From the NCBI GenBank assembly GCA_964538565.1, contig CAZIGW010000233.1, positions 1 through 36,798 on the forward strand: DNA of 36,798 nt. The letters run 5' to 3'. Each line of letters opens with the position of its first letter. The stretch's first letter is position 1. The stretch comes from CAYVBN01 sp964538565. Lineage in GTDB: Bacteria; Pseudomonadota; Alphaproteobacteria; Rhizobiales; Xanthobacteraceae. Of this stretch, positions 7,892 to 16,411 are shown in pieces. A model generated the notes under the pieces. That model made no database searches, was not told where the DNA came from, and was given only the letters and a program-made list of their open reading frames with translations. The position numbers and the translations under genes are program-made.

Positions 7892-8800
7892 CTATTGCCG
7901 CGCGAGGACTGCACCCAGGCGCATCGGACCATGCACGCGCTCGTCCAGACGCCTGGTGATCCAGATCGCCGCGGCCGCGATGACGGCCCCGGCCACCATG
8001 TCGGCGTAATAGTGTCCGCCGACGATGCGGGTGGAGACGAGGATCGCAGCTTCCAACGTCACCGCCACCGCAAAGATCTCTCCCACGCCCGCCAGCACCC
8101 ATCCGACCAGCAGCGCCAGGATCGTGTGATAGGACGGGAACGTGATGATGCCGGACATCACGTCAGGATCGAGCACGCGCAGGCTGCCGTCGCGCAAAGC
8201 GAGAATTTGCGGCACGGAAACGGCCGGCAACGGACATCCATAGTAGTAGAACGCACTGCCGGCCGGCAGAAGGGCGGAGAGGACCAGCGTGATCGCGAGC
8301 GCGATCGTGTTTGCCGTTGCGAACATCTGCAACCGGCGCGGATCGCGCAGGCCGACGATGGCGCAGGCAACCGGCACCTGCCAGAGCAGCAATTGATACG
8401 TCGAGGTCATGACCGAGAACAGCGCCGGGTGATCGAAGACCGCCATGAACTCGGTCCGCCAGTTGCGCCCCAGGGCCTCCTCGATTCGCGCGAGCGTGCC
8501 GTCGACGAAGGGAAAATCGAAGCTTGCGAGCGGAAACTGCAGCAGAAGCGCGGCGCCGCTGAACGCCGCGAACTGGGCGAAGCAGTGGAACGGCGCGACC
8601 AGCCAGGACATTTCGCGGCGCAGCCGTCCGTAGAGCGCGAAGCCGAGCGGCGCGACGACCACGATGCAGAATCGCGTCAGCGCCAGGCTCGTGAAGTGGA
8701 AGGAGAAGCCTCTCGCCTTTCCGAGGACCACGGCCGAGGCCAAAGCCGCCCCGACGGCGCCCCATGTCAGCGCGGCCAATCGCGACGTCGGCGTGTTCAT
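7892..8800 (-). CDS. PAP2-superfamily membrane phosphatase
   Basis: The 302-residue protein is a multi-spanning membrane protein with the later two PAP2 (type 2 phosphatidic acid phosphatase) motifs visible: SGIITFPSYHTILAL carries the motif-2 SxxxFPSxHT pattern and IVGGHYYADMVAGA carries motif 3 with its catalytic histidine and aspartate. Such enzymes dephosphorylate lipid phosphates or transfer head groups at the membrane. The long hydrophobic N-terminal half, with FDHPALFSVMTSTYQLLLWQ, resembles the PAP2_3 group related to inositol phosphorylceramide synthase. The substrate is not known. The ATG at 8800 follows a run of G residues as ribosome site; the in-frame ATG at 8848 is less likely. 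Confidence 0.87.
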   Translation of the reverse strand: MNTPTSRLAALTWGAVGAALASAVVLGKARGFSFHFTSLALTRFCIVVVAPLGFALYGRLRREMSWLVAPFHCFAQFAAFSGAALLLQFPLASFDFPFVDGTLARIEEALGRNWRTEFMAVFDHPALFSVMTSTYQLLLWQVPVACAIVGLRDPRRLQMFATANTIALAITLVLSALLPAGSAFYYYGCPLPAVSVPQILALRDGSLRVLDPDVMSGIITFPSYHTILALLVGWVLAGVGEIFAVAVTLEAAILVSTRIVGGHYYADMVAGAVIAAAAIWITRRLDERVHGPMRLGAVLARQ

Positions 8801-9141
8801 CAGCCCCCCTTTGCGCGGCGGCGCAACCCCGGCGGGCCGGCAGGACACGTGCGACGGCCTCGGCGGCGCCCCATCTCCTGTAGGGTCATACCGTCTAATA
8901 ACTGCCTAACTGAGTGGGACGCAGGGCCCTGGCCGGGGGCCGGAGAATGTTCGCATTGCCCATTCGGCGCCTCGCATGGGCGGCGCGCGCGAGGGGTTAA
9001 TCGTCCGTTAGCCGTGCCCGCACGCGACCCGGTCTGCGCGTCCGGCCCTCGCCGCGCGATCACGATCACCGGTGCGCGCAAACGACCGCCACGCATGCCG
9101 GTGCTGCGAGGCGCTGGCACGGGCGCGGTGCGACGCGGACG
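8801..9141. other. Intergenic, no supported gene
   Basis: This 341-bp stretch lies between two minus-strand genes. Short open frames on both strands have no credible start or product. It probably contains the PAP2 gene promoter; a local AT-rich patch near 8890-8910 is the best place for it. Confidence 0.55.
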
Positions 9142-9591
9142 TCACGGACCCGCGTCAGGAGTTGGGTCCTCGGAGGCCGGCGCGCGCCTCTTCTTCATCG
9201 CTCCGGTGCGCCATGCCGCGTGCTCAACCAGCGCGCCCAGCACGAGCCCGATCGCGAGCGAGCCGACGGGCTCCAGCACGCCCTGGCGGTGGAACGGAAT
9301 GATCGCGAGCATGCACACGATGATCGTGATACCGGTCGCGAATGTCGCCGCCTTGAGATAGCGTACCGACAGCCGCGACCCGCCCGGATCCTCGGCGAGG
9401 GATGCGCTCCCGACTTCCGACCGCGATCGCCGCGTCCAGCGCGCCTCCAATCGGAGCGGTCCCTTTGCCATCACATTGACCGCAATATCGCGATAGAACG
9501 TCAGCAAAATTCCGGCGACGATTCCGCCGGCGATGTTCGCCACGGTCAACGCGACGCCGTCGCGGGCCATGGCAATCAATTGTTCGGACAT
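9142..9591 (-). CDS. Small membrane protein of unknown function
   Basis: I do not recognise a family. The 149 residues contain an N-terminal hydrophobic segment (VALTVANIAGGIVAGILLTF), a basic loop with RWTRRSRSE, a second hydrophobic segment (FATGITIIVCMLAIIPF), a third (VGSLAIGLVLGALVEHAAW), and a basic then acidic tail. Three transmembrane helices seem likely. It lies 24 bp downstream of another small membrane protein on the same strand, which suggests the two form one unit. Confidence 0.65.
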   Translation of the reverse strand: MSEQLIAMARDGVALTVANIAGGIVAGILLTFYRDIAVNVMAKGPLRLEARWTRRSRSEVGSASLAEDPGGSRLSVRYLKAATFATGITIIVCMLAIIPFHRQGVLEPVGSLAIGLVLGALVEHAAWRTGAMKKRRAPASEDPTPDAGP

Positions 9592-9615
9592 TGACGAAGC
9601 CCCCGCGGCCCGAAT

Positions 9616-9966
9616 TCATCTGATTCTTCGTGAGACGTCGACGATCATCACGGTAATGGGAACCACTGTGATCAGCAAGAGCACCAGCACCAAGGTGACC
9701 GTGTAGATCGGCAGCACGTCGTTCCAGTCGACTCCTCTCAGCGTGGCCGACGCCGCCCACGGCCATCCGAACGCGAATACCGGGATGGTGGAAATCCTGG
9801 CGATCAGTTTGAGACCCGATTTCTGCCTGCCGAGATGCCGGCCCCAGAAGCCGGACGCTCGCCGCTGCGGACCATACGCATCTCTGAGAGTCAGCAGGAC
9901 CGACAGGCCTGCAAGGAGACCGATCAGACACCCCATCGAGATGCCGAGCAGAAGATTTGCGTCCAC
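9616..9966 (-). CDS. Small membrane protein of unknown function, GTG start
   Basis: The frame is open back to 10353, but the upstream part is basic and unlike a protein sequence. I place the start at the GTG at 9966, with GGGG about 8 bases before it. The 116-residue product then begins directly with a hydrophobic helix (LLLGISMGCLIGLLAGLSVL), has a basic middle with RHLGRQKSGLK, and ends with a second hydrophobic part (YTVTLVLVLLLITVVPITVM). It is followed after 24 bp by another small membrane protein. No family is recognised; the alternative upstream ATG at 10083 cannot be excluded. Confidence 0.55.
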   Translation of the reverse strand: MDANLLLGISMGCLIGLLAGLSVLLTLRDAYGPQRRASGFWGRHLGRQKSGLKLIARISTIPVFAFGWPWAASATLRGVDWNDVLPIYTVTLVLVLLLITVVPITVMIVDVSRRIR

Positions 9967-10552
9967 GCAAGTCCCCGGATTTCCAGCCACAAACTTGCAC
10001 CAAGCGCCGAGGGCCGCAACCCGACCGCGACACCGCGGCAGGATCGAGACGGGTGCGAAGCGTTTCTCTGTACCGACGCCGGACATGATGTGGGACCCGA
10101 TGTCCGACAAAGCCGCAGCAAACACGACCTTCGCACCGATGACACGCAAGCTTTCGGCGCACCGGCGAGCGAATGTCGTTGCTTCACAAGTGCGGGAGTT
10201 CGTTCCCGCGCGCTGCTTCATTGGTTCTGTTGCCGGCACCGACGATCTGTTGCGTTGCAACGATCGCGGCGCAGCGATTTTTGTCCGCGTTGCGGCGACG
10301 CTTCGGACGGCATCCGGCAAGCCGCCCGGGACCGGTCCAGGCACGAGAGGCACAACGGGATCGGCGTTGCCGCCACATCACCAGGACCGTCGCGGCGCGG
10401 TGAAAAGCGGGGACATCGCAGGCGCAGATTCGATGCCACGCGGCAGCCGCAAATTTACCACTACGTGGCCGTAGATTGATGCCAGACGCTTCGTCTGCCG
10501 CGGAGGAGCATCGCGGCAGGCATCTTCCTCGGACAAGCGCGCGGGGGGCGCG
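9967..10552. other. Intergenic, no supported gene
   Basis: This 586-bp stretch separates divergent genes. Several long overlapping frames exist on both strands, as expected for GC-rich DNA, but their products are arginine- and proline-rich and match nothing known. One small perfect hairpin, CAGACG-CTT-CGTCTG at 10483-10497, lies about 55 bases before the next start. A run of six G residues serves as ribosome site for the gene at 10553. Confidence 0.5.
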
Positions 10553-11092
10553 ATGTCGAGCTTCTGGTCGCAACCGTTGTGGTGGCCGCCGAACCCGCGC
10601 GGGCAGGTTTTCCTGCTCCGCGCGGTCGAGGAGATCGGCCGCGCCTGCTACGTCGGCTGGCCGCGACTGGCCGAAGCAGCGAGCACGCAGCCCCGTATCG
10701 TCGAGACGATCATCCGCGACATGATCGAGGCGTGCCGCGCCGGGCGCGTATTGGCTGTCGCACGCAACATCGACAGCGGAGAGCAGACGCCGATCAATCC
10801 GGATTGGTGGCATTCGCTGCAAGCGCGCGAATGGTTCGAATTCGGCCGCATGAATCCGGCGGATGCGTACGGGGCCCGGCCCGAATGGAATCGCGACGAT
10901 GCGCGCCACCAGATCTTCATCGAGCGGGATGGCCTCGACGAGTTCCTCCGTCGGGCGACGCCCGCGTCGGCCCGGCCGACGCCGACAGCCGGCCCCCTTG
11001 CAGTGAGCGGTCCCGGCGGCGACCGCAAAGGCGAGGTTGCGGCATTGCGGGCGGACGCGAACGGACGAGCCGGCACGCGATACGAAAAATAG
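10553..11092 (+). CDS. Hypothetical soluble protein
   Basis: No family is recognised. The 179-residue product begins MSSFWSQPLWWPPNPRGQVF and has an ordered-looking first 130 residues with helices (RAVEEIGRACYVGWPRLAEA and VETIIRDMIEACRAGRVLAV), a tryptophan-rich centre (NPDWWHSLQAREWFEFGRMN), and a low-complexity tail rich in Ala, Pro and Gly. GGGGGG stands about 6 bases before the ATG. Amino-acid composition is protein-like in this frame and not in the others. The tail may be disordered. It is followed 227 bp later by two overlapping small genes on the same strand. Confidence 0.68.
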   Translation: MSSFWSQPLWWPPNPRGQVFLLRAVEEIGRACYVGWPRLAEAASTQPRIVETIIRDMIEACRAGRVLAVARNIDSGEQTPINPDWWHSLQAREWFEFGRMNPADAYGARPEWNRDDARHQIFIERDGLDEFLRRATPASARPTPTAGPLAVSGPGGDRKGEVAALRADANGRAGTRYEK

Positions 11093-11319
11093 CGGCGAAG
11101 CCCGCCGCAGCCGAATGCCGCAGCACGCCCACCGCTGCCGGTTTCGCGGCACGATCGGCGGAACAGCGCAGACCTCTCCAGAATTGACTCCGGCTCCCGG
11201 ATCGATCCCAGAACCCTCCGTGTCCGGGGGCAGCCCCGTCCGTGCAAGCTGCGGGCGGGGTACTATCTTGCCTGCATGCCGGGGGAATTCCGGTGAAACG
11301 TCTTCCGTCGGGGTGCGTC

Positions 11320-11574
11320 ATGGAGAACCGAAGGCACGCAGACGATCCCGCAACTCCTGACGACGTCACCCGCCTATTCGGCGACATCGACCCTGACGTG
11401 CTCAGCGAAATGCTGAGCCTGCAGCCGACGATCGCCGATCTCGAAAAGGCCGCTCAGTGGATCGCCGGCGACCGCGACCTCGACCACGCCGATGGGCAGA
11501 TTCTCAAAGGGACGTCGGGTGACATCGTCGCTTTGCTGGAGACCGAGGAGGACGATGAGGCGCCTCGTGGATGA
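11320..11574 (+). CDS. Small acidic hypothetical protein
   Basis: The 84-residue product (MENRRHADDPATPDDVTRLF, then GDIDPDVLSEMLSLQPTIAD and on) is acidic and helical with no membrane segment. The pattern DIDPDVLxEMLxLQPTxxDL suggests a small partner or regulatory protein, but I know no function. I use the ATG at 11320 with GGGG upstream; the frame is open to an ATG at 11242 whose extra residues look unlike protein. Its last 20 bases overlap the next gene, so the two are probably translationally coupled. Confidence 0.6.
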   Translation: MENRRHADDPATPDDVTRLFGDIDPDVLSEMLSLQPTIADLEKAAQWIAGDRDLDHADGQILKGTSGDIVALLETEEDDEAPRG

Positions 11575-12070
11575 CATCGCCACGCCTGCCTCGAAGCCGC
11601 GCACGGCGGCGCCTGTCCGCGTCGTGCGCCCGGTCCGCCTCGCCGCGGTCCGGCGGGAGCCCGCGTCGCATGTCGGAACGGCGATGCCGGGGATCATCCT
11701 TCTGCTGCTCGCCGCCACTCTGGCTCTCGGGTGGAGCATGTTCGACAGCATCGCGGCCGACGTGAGGGCGCACAAATGCTTCGCGCTCGATGCAGCCGTG
11801 CAAAATGCGACGCCCGGCGCCGCGCCGCAGGCCTCCGCGCGATCTGCGTCGATGGCCTGCGAGAACCAAGCGGCCCGCGCCAACGCGAATGTCGCCGACC
11901 GTGCCGCGACTTCCGCTCCGTCCGTTTCCGAAAGCACGCCGGCGACGTTCAGCTCGACCGACGGAAAAGGCGAGCATCACACGCGAAAATCGACGCGCGC
12001 GGACCGGCGAAACGCGGATACGGGCAAAGCCCGGCGGCAGACGCACCGCCGCCGGAGAGCGACGGAATGA
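11555..12070 (+). CDS. Hypothetical single-pass membrane protein
   Basis: The ATG at 11555 follows GAGGAGG inside the end of the preceding gene. The 171-residue product has a basic N-terminus, one clear transmembrane helix (PGIILLLLAATLALGWSMF, about residues 45-63), and a long Ala/Ser/Thr-rich low-complexity tail ending in a basic cluster (RRQTHRRRRATE). The layout suggests a short cytoplasmic head, one helix, and a disordered, probably periplasmic, tail. No family is recognised. It forms a unit with the small acidic gene upstream and converges on lon. Confidence 0.6.
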   Translation: MRRLVDDIATPASKPRTAAPVRVVRPVRLAAVRREPASHVGTAMPGIILLLLAATLALGWSMFDSIAADVRAHKCFALDAAVQNATPGAAPQASARSASMACENQAARANANVADRAATSAPSVSESTPATFSSTDGKGEHHTRKSTRADRRNADTGKARRQTHRRRRATE

Positions 12071-12135
12071 GCTGCCCGACCACTTCCGGCGGACCAGGCG
12101 GGCGCGGACGCCCGGCGTGACGGCGAGAAGCCGGA

Positions 12136-12159
12136 CCGGTCCAGCCATCGCCGGACCGG
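12136..12159. terminator. Hairpin between convergent genes upstream of the lon stop
   Basis: CCGGTCC (12136-12142) and GGACCGG (12153-12159) form a perfect 7-bp stem with a 10-base loop in the 115-bp gap between the convergent membrane-protein gene and lon. No T tract is present. It may be a shared terminator. Confidence 0.35.
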
Positions 12160-12185
12160 CGGCGCGCCCGGGCCGCGGACAAGCG

Positions 12186-14633
12186 CTACGCCAAGGCCTC
12201 GTTCAATCGCCGTGCGCCGCTCTCCTCCACGGGCTCGAGCGCGGCGGAGGCGGCCTCCTCGATGCGATCGAGCCAGATGAATTCGAGCTGGTCGCGAACC
12301 TCCTGCGGCACGTCTTCGTAGTCCTTCCGATTGCGCGCCGGCAGCATCACGCGCTTCAAGCCCGCGCGCGCGGCCGCGATGACCTTCTCCTTGATGCCGC
12401 CGACCGGAAGAACGAGTCCGCGCAGGCTGATCTCGCCGGTCATCGCCGTGTCGTTGCGGACGGTGCGCTCGGACATCAGCGACGTGAGCGCCATGAACAT
12501 GGCGACGCCGGCACTCGGACCGTCCTTCGGAATCGCGCCGGCCGGCACGTGGATATGGATGTCGCTGTGTTCGAACCGCTTCGGGTCGATGCCGAGGCTC
12601 TCGGCCCGGTTCTTCACGACACTCAGCGCGGCCTGCGCGCTCTCCCGCATCACGTCTCCGAGCTGTCCGGTCAGGATCAGCTTGCCGGAGCCGGGAACCC
12701 GGGTTGCTTCGATGAACAGGATGTCGCCGCCGACCGGCGTCCAGGCGAGGCCGGTGGCGACGCCCGGGACGCTGGTGCGCATGGCGACCTCGCTCTCGAA
12801 CTGCCGCGGCCCGAGGATCGTCCGCAGATCGTCGGCGTCGATCCGGATCGGTCCGCTGGCCCCTTCCGCCAGGCGCACGGCCGCATGCCGCAGCGCCTTT
12901 CCGATCTCGCGTTCCAGATTTCGCACCCCCGCCTCGCGCGTATACGACTGGATGATCTCGCGCAGCGCCTGCGGGGTGATGTCGACCTGGCCGTCCTTGA
13001 TGCCGTTGGCCTCGAGCTGCCGGCGGACGAGATAGCGCAAGGCGATCTGCAGCTTCTCCGATTCGGTGTAGCCCGGCAGGCTGATGATCTCCATGCGGTC
13101 GCGCAGCGGCCCGGGAATCGTATCGAGCATATTGGCCGTGGTGATGAACACGACCCGGCTGAGGTCGTAAGGCACCCCCAGGTAGTTGTCGCGGAACGTG
13201 TTGTTCTGTTCCGGATCGAGCACCTCGAGCAGCGCCGCCGCCGGGTCGCCGTGGATGCCGGCGCCCAACTTGTCGATCTCGTCCAGCATCATGACGCAGT
13301 TGCGCGCGCCCGCCTTGCGGATGCCCTGGATGATGTTTCCGGGCAGCGCGCCGATGTAGGTGCGCCGGTGACCGCGGATCTCCGCTTCGTCGTGCACGCC
13401 TCCGAGGCTGACGCGCACGAACTTGCGGTTCATCGCCCGCGCGATCGACTGGCCGAGCGAGGTTTTTCCGACGCCGGGCGGACCGACGAAGCACAGGATG
13501 GGCGCCTTGCCGAGCGGCGCGAGCTTGCGGACCGCGAGAAATTCGATGATTCGCCGCTTGACCTTGTCGAGCCCATAGTGGTCCTCGTCGAGCACCCGGC
13601 GCGCCTGCTCGATGTCGATGCCGCTCTCCTCGGGCAGCGCCCACGGCAGCTCGATCAGCCAGTCGAGATAGGTGCGCACCATGCCGTATTCGGCGGCGCT
13701 TTCCGGCATCCGCTGGAGACGGCGCAGCTCCTTGCGGGCCGCGTCCTCCACCTCCTTCGGCATTCTGGCCTCGGTGATGGCCTTGTCGATTTCGGCGAGT
13801 TCCGCGGCCTTGCCCTCTTCGCCTTCCCCGAGCTGCTTTTGAATGGCGGCCATCTGCTCGCGCAGAAGCACCTCGCGCTGCCGCTCGTCGAGCGCGGCCT
13901 TGGTCTGCTTGCCGATCTCCGCGGAAAGCCGCAGCACTTCGATGCGCTGGGCGAGAAAGCGCGAAACCTTGTCGATCCGCGCCGAGACGTCGATCGTCTC
14001 GAGGATCTCCTGCTTCTCCTCGGGCCGGACGTCGACATAGGAGGCGACGAAGTCCGCAAGCATCCCCGGCACGTCAATCGCCTGAATCGCCGCCGCGAGC
14101 TCCGCCGGAGCCTGCGGCATCAACTCGACCGCCTCCAGGGCCTGCCGGCGCAGGTGGAGAAAGCGCGCCTCGATTTCGGGGGTGCGCGAGGTGGATTCGG
14201 GGATACGAACCACGCGCGCCACCAGGAAGGGCCAGCCGCCGAGGAACTCCTCGACCTGGAAGCGCTGCTCGGCCTGGCACACGAGGTGGTTTGCGCCGTC
14301 CTGCCCGGTGATGTAGCGCACCACGTTGGCGATCGTGCCCATGCGGTGCATGTCGATGGCCGCCGGCTCGGCCACGTTCGGATCGAGCTGCTTGAGGATT
14401 CCCACTTGCCGCTGCTCGCGCACGGCCTGCTGGGCCGCGGCGATCGATTTCGGCCGGCCGATGGTCACCGGCATGACCGTGCCCGGAAACAGCACGAAAT
14501 TGCGCACCGGGATGATGATCATCGCGTCGGGCGGAAGCGGCGCGAAGCTCGCGTCCTGGCGCCCGGTCTTCTCCTGCCCGGCGGCCGAGGCCGCGCCATG
14601 TTCGCGCGAGCGCATCTGTTCCAGATCGTCCAT
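12186..14633 (-). CDS. lon: Endopeptidase La (Lon), ATP-dependent protease
   Basis: Lon is a cytoplasmic AAA+ serine protease that degrades misfolded and regulatory proteins. The 815 residues contain the N-terminal LAN substrate-binding domain (about 38-240), a coiled linker, the AAA+ module with Walker A GPPGVGKT at 384-391 and Walker B MMLDEIDK (Asp451-Glu452), and the protease domain with catalytic Ser707 in PKDGPSAG and Lys748 in GGIKEK. The frame is open far upstream (to 16037) but only antisense or shadow sequence lies there; MDDLEQ at 14633 is the true start. It begins five bases after the hsp20 stop, so the two form an operon. Because alphaproteobacteria usually also carry a clpX-linked Lon, this hsp20-linked copy may be a second Lon; that is inference. 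Confidence 0.95.
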   Translation of the reverse strand: MDDLEQMRSREHGAASAAGQEKTGRQDASFAPLPPDAMIIIPVRNFVLFPGTVMPVTIGRPKSIAAAQQAVREQRQVGILKQLDPNVAEPAAIDMHRMGTIANVVRYITGQDGANHLVCQAEQRFQVEEFLGGWPFLVARVVRIPESTSRTPEIEARFLHLRRQALEAVELMPQAPAELAAAIQAIDVPGMLADFVASYVDVRPEEKQEILETIDVSARIDKVSRFLAQRIEVLRLSAEIGKQTKAALDERQREVLLREQMAAIQKQLGEGEEGKAAELAEIDKAITEARMPKEVEDAARKELRRLQRMPESAAEYGMVRTYLDWLIELPWALPEESGIDIEQARRVLDEDHYGLDKVKRRIIEFLAVRKLAPLGKAPILCFVGPPGVGKTSLGQSIARAMNRKFVRVSLGGVHDEAEIRGHRRTYIGALPGNIIQGIRKAGARNCVMMLDEIDKLGAGIHGDPAAALLEVLDPEQNNTFRDNYLGVPYDLSRVVFITTANMLDTIPGPLRDRMEIISLPGYTESEKLQIALRYLVRRQLEANGIKDGQVDITPQALREIIQSYTREAGVRNLEREIGKALRHAAVRLAEGASGPIRIDADDLRTILGPRQFESEVAMRTSVPGVATGLAWTPVGGDILFIEATRVPGSGKLILTGQLGDVMRESAQAALSVVKNRAESLGIDPKRFEHSDIHIHVPAGAIPKDGPSAGVAMFMALTSLMSERTVRNDTAMTGEISLRGLVLPVGGIKEKVIAAARAGLKRVMLPARNRKDYEDVPQEVRDQLEFIWLDRIEEAASAALEPVEESGARRLNEALA

Positions 14634-14638
14634 CCACG

Positions 14639-15040
14639 TCACCCTTTCTGCAGAGTGATCACCAGGCATCCGTTCAAGGTGGTCCGCCGCACGTCGGCAT
14701 AGCGGCCCGCCGGCAGCCGGACGCGACGCTCGAAACGGCCCTGCGGCAGCTCGAGGCGGTGAATGACGGCCGTCCGCAGGGCGGCCGGCAGGATGCGGCT
14801 TCCGCCCACGAGCAGGTCGCCGTCCTCGATCAGCGCCACGACGCTGTCGGGGTCGACGCCGGGAAGCGCGATCAGCACCAGCACCTCCCGTTCCGTCTCC
14901 AGCATGTCGACCGGCGGCTCCCAGGCCGGGGCTCCCGACGGGGAGCGCGCCAGACGGAAGAATTCCCGATGCAATCGCTCGGCGCGCGCGAGCATTTCGC
15001 ACGCCTCCGACCACATCCAGTCGCTGGAAGAATTCGCCAT
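14639..15040 (-). CDS. Hsp20 family small heat-shock protein
   Basis: The 133-residue product is an alpha-crystallin-domain chaperone that holds unfolding proteins for later refolding or degradation. The domain is seen in PPVDMLETEREVLVLIALPG (start of the beta sandwich), the loop VDPDSVVALIEDGDLLVGGS, LPQGRFERRVRLPAGRYADV and the final strand segment LNGCLVITLQK. It lacks a C-terminal I/V-x-I/V anchoring tail of normal length. The ATG at 15040 has GAGG nine bases upstream. It is followed directly by lon, a logical chaperone-protease pairing. The 5' leader has CCTCA (minus-strand sense) able to pair with the TGAGG ribosome site, so thermosensing is conceivable but not shown. Confidence 0.9.
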   Translation of the reverse strand: MANSSSDWMWSEACEMLARAERLHREFFRLARSPSGAPAWEPPVDMLETEREVLVLIALPGVDPDSVVALIEDGDLLVGGSRILPAALRTAVIHRLELPQGRFERRVRLPAGRYADVRRTTLNGCLVITLQKG

Positions 15041-15247
15041 GGTGCACCTCAGGGCTAGATGTGATGTTCCGGTCGGCACAAATCAATGAGGACGCCCGCG
15101 TCGGCCGGCCGATCCGTCGGCTGCGCGCCGACCGCCCGCCGGCGCGCCGGGTGTCCGGTAAGGAGGCAAGCCTTATGAGCTTTTTCGCGGCCACGCGATC
15201 CGGATCGCGGCATTCCGCCGTTCCCGGCCGCGCGGCGGTCGGCGCAG

Positions 15248-16384
15248 CTACCGATGCCCGCCGGCGATTTCGCCCGAGGGCCACCGCCCGCGGGAGCGCT
15301 GGATCTGGCGCACCAGCGCCCGCCCCAGCGGCACATGCCGATATCCTCCGGCGCCGTGCTGGGACATGAACAGGTCGTAGTCGTGATTGGCCTCGATCAG
15401 CAGCGGGCCGTCGGGCGTGATGGCGACGTCCCAGCCCAGGCTGCGCAGGGGGAGCATCTCCCTGGCGGCCGAACGCACCACTGCTTTCAGCTCGATCCAA
15501 TGCGGCAGTCGCAGGCCGTCGAACCGCGCTCCCGTCGCCGGATGTTCGGCGAATTGCCGTTTTCCGAACAGCGCGTCGCGCTTGCCGTTGCCGACCAATG
15601 TCCCGGTGTCGAGATCGACCTTGACGATCAGGCCGCCGGTCGCCCAGTTGTCCGTGCAGACCCCGCCCAGCCCGACGCGCAGGATCGCGGTGTTGAAATG
15701 GATCTCCTCGCCGTCGGCGTAGGTATCGATGCGCACCGTGCTGGCGGCATCCGGAGACACCGACGCGAGCGTCGGATGCTGGACGACGGCGGGCTGCACG
15801 ATGTATTCCGCATCGGGCCCGAGATCCTTGAGGGCGAAAAGGAGGCTCTCGAGACCGTGCGGGCCCATCGTCTCGATCGCGTCGACGCCGAGCTTGCGCG
15901 CTCCAAATCCGCCCGAGCCGCGTCGCAGCTTGATGAAGACGTTCTCGCATTCCGAGCGCAGGCGTTCGACGAACGTCCGGAAATCGAGGACTGTCCCGTC
16001 CCGGTCGCGAAACTCCCGATGGCGGCGAAGCGTGCACAGGTCGCGGACCACCGGGAGACCGGCCATCTGCATCTTCCGATCGAACTTCACCTTGTCGACC
16101 GCCGCCTCGATCGCCCCTCTCGGGTTGAGGCTGCCAGCGAAAATGATCAGCAGATCGGTCGGGAGATAGTCGAGCACGTCGCCGGCGTGCGTCCGGCAGT
16201 AGAGATCATGCGTCACGTAGTGATGGGGAAGGACGCCGTACTCGCGATAGAGCGCGATCATCTCCCTGACCTGCTGATGCAGCGGCTTCTTGTTGGTGGC
16301 GCGGAGATAGGGCGCGATCTCCCCCGACAGGAAGCGACGGACTCGCTTCGGCAATGGATCGAAATCGACCCCGTATGTCGCCAT
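15248..16384 (-). CDS. Sugar-transfer-associated ATP-grasp protein
   Basis: About 378 residues with ATP-grasp features: nucleotide-binding segment VFIKLRRGSGGFGARKLG, the later IVKVDLDTGTLVGN, and the metal-binding C-terminal segment DVAITPDGPLLIEANHDYD. The N-terminal part with YREYGVLPHHYVTHDLYCR and KVKFDRKMQMAGLPVV fits the sugar-transfer-associated ATP-grasp family (Pfam ATPgrasp_ST), often found with polysaccharide genes and related to alpha-L-glutamate ligases. It likely makes a carboxylate-amine or similar bond using ATP; no substrate can be named. I prefer the ATG at 16384; a GTG at 16390 is also possible. A 7-bp hairpin sits directly over its ribosome-binding region. No exopolysaccharide genes are nearby. 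Confidence 0.8.
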   Translation of the reverse strand: MATYGVDFDPLPKRVRRFLSGEIAPYLRATNKKPLHQQVREMIALYREYGVLPHHYVTHDLYCRTHAGDVLDYLPTDLLIIFAGSLNPRGAIEAAVDKVKFDRKMQMAGLPVVRDLCTLRRHREFRDRDGTVLDFRTFVERLRSECENVFIKLRRGSGGFGARKLGVDAIETMGPHGLESLLFALKDLGPDAEYIVQPAVVQHPTLASVSPDAASTVRIDTYADGEEIHFNTAILRVGLGGVCTDNWATGGLIVKVDLDTGTLVGNGKRDALFGKRQFAEHPATGARFDGLRLPHWIELKAVVRSAAREMLPLRSLGWDVAITPDGPLLIEANHDYDLFMSQHGAGGYRHVPLGRALVRQIQRSRGRWPSGEIAGGHR

Positions 16385-16391
16385 CGCCACC

Positions 16392-16411
16392 CCCAGGCTT
16401 TCGGGCCTGGG
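16392..16411 (-). promoter_or_regulatory. Hairpin overlapping the ribosome site of the ATP-grasp gene
   Basis: On the minus strand CCCAGGC, loop CCGAAA and GCCTGGG form a perfect 7-bp stem. Its 3' arm merges into the G-rich ribosome site (GGGGGTGGCG) just before the start codon. The structure could restrict translation initiation. It might also terminate upstream transcription, but no T tract follows. Confidence 0.4.

Noticed and set aside
11790..14702. 970-codon plus-strand open frame
   Set aside because: Antisense to lon; no domain and shadow-like composition.
15175..15369. Plus-strand ATG with AAGGAGG upstream
   Set aside because: The ribosome site looks good, but the product is low-complexity and overlaps the end of the ATP-grasp gene on the other strand.
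14634..16037. Upstream extension of the lon frame to 1283 codons
   Set aside because: It runs through hsp20 and the ATP-grasp gene in other frames; Lon homology starts at MDDLEQ at 14633.
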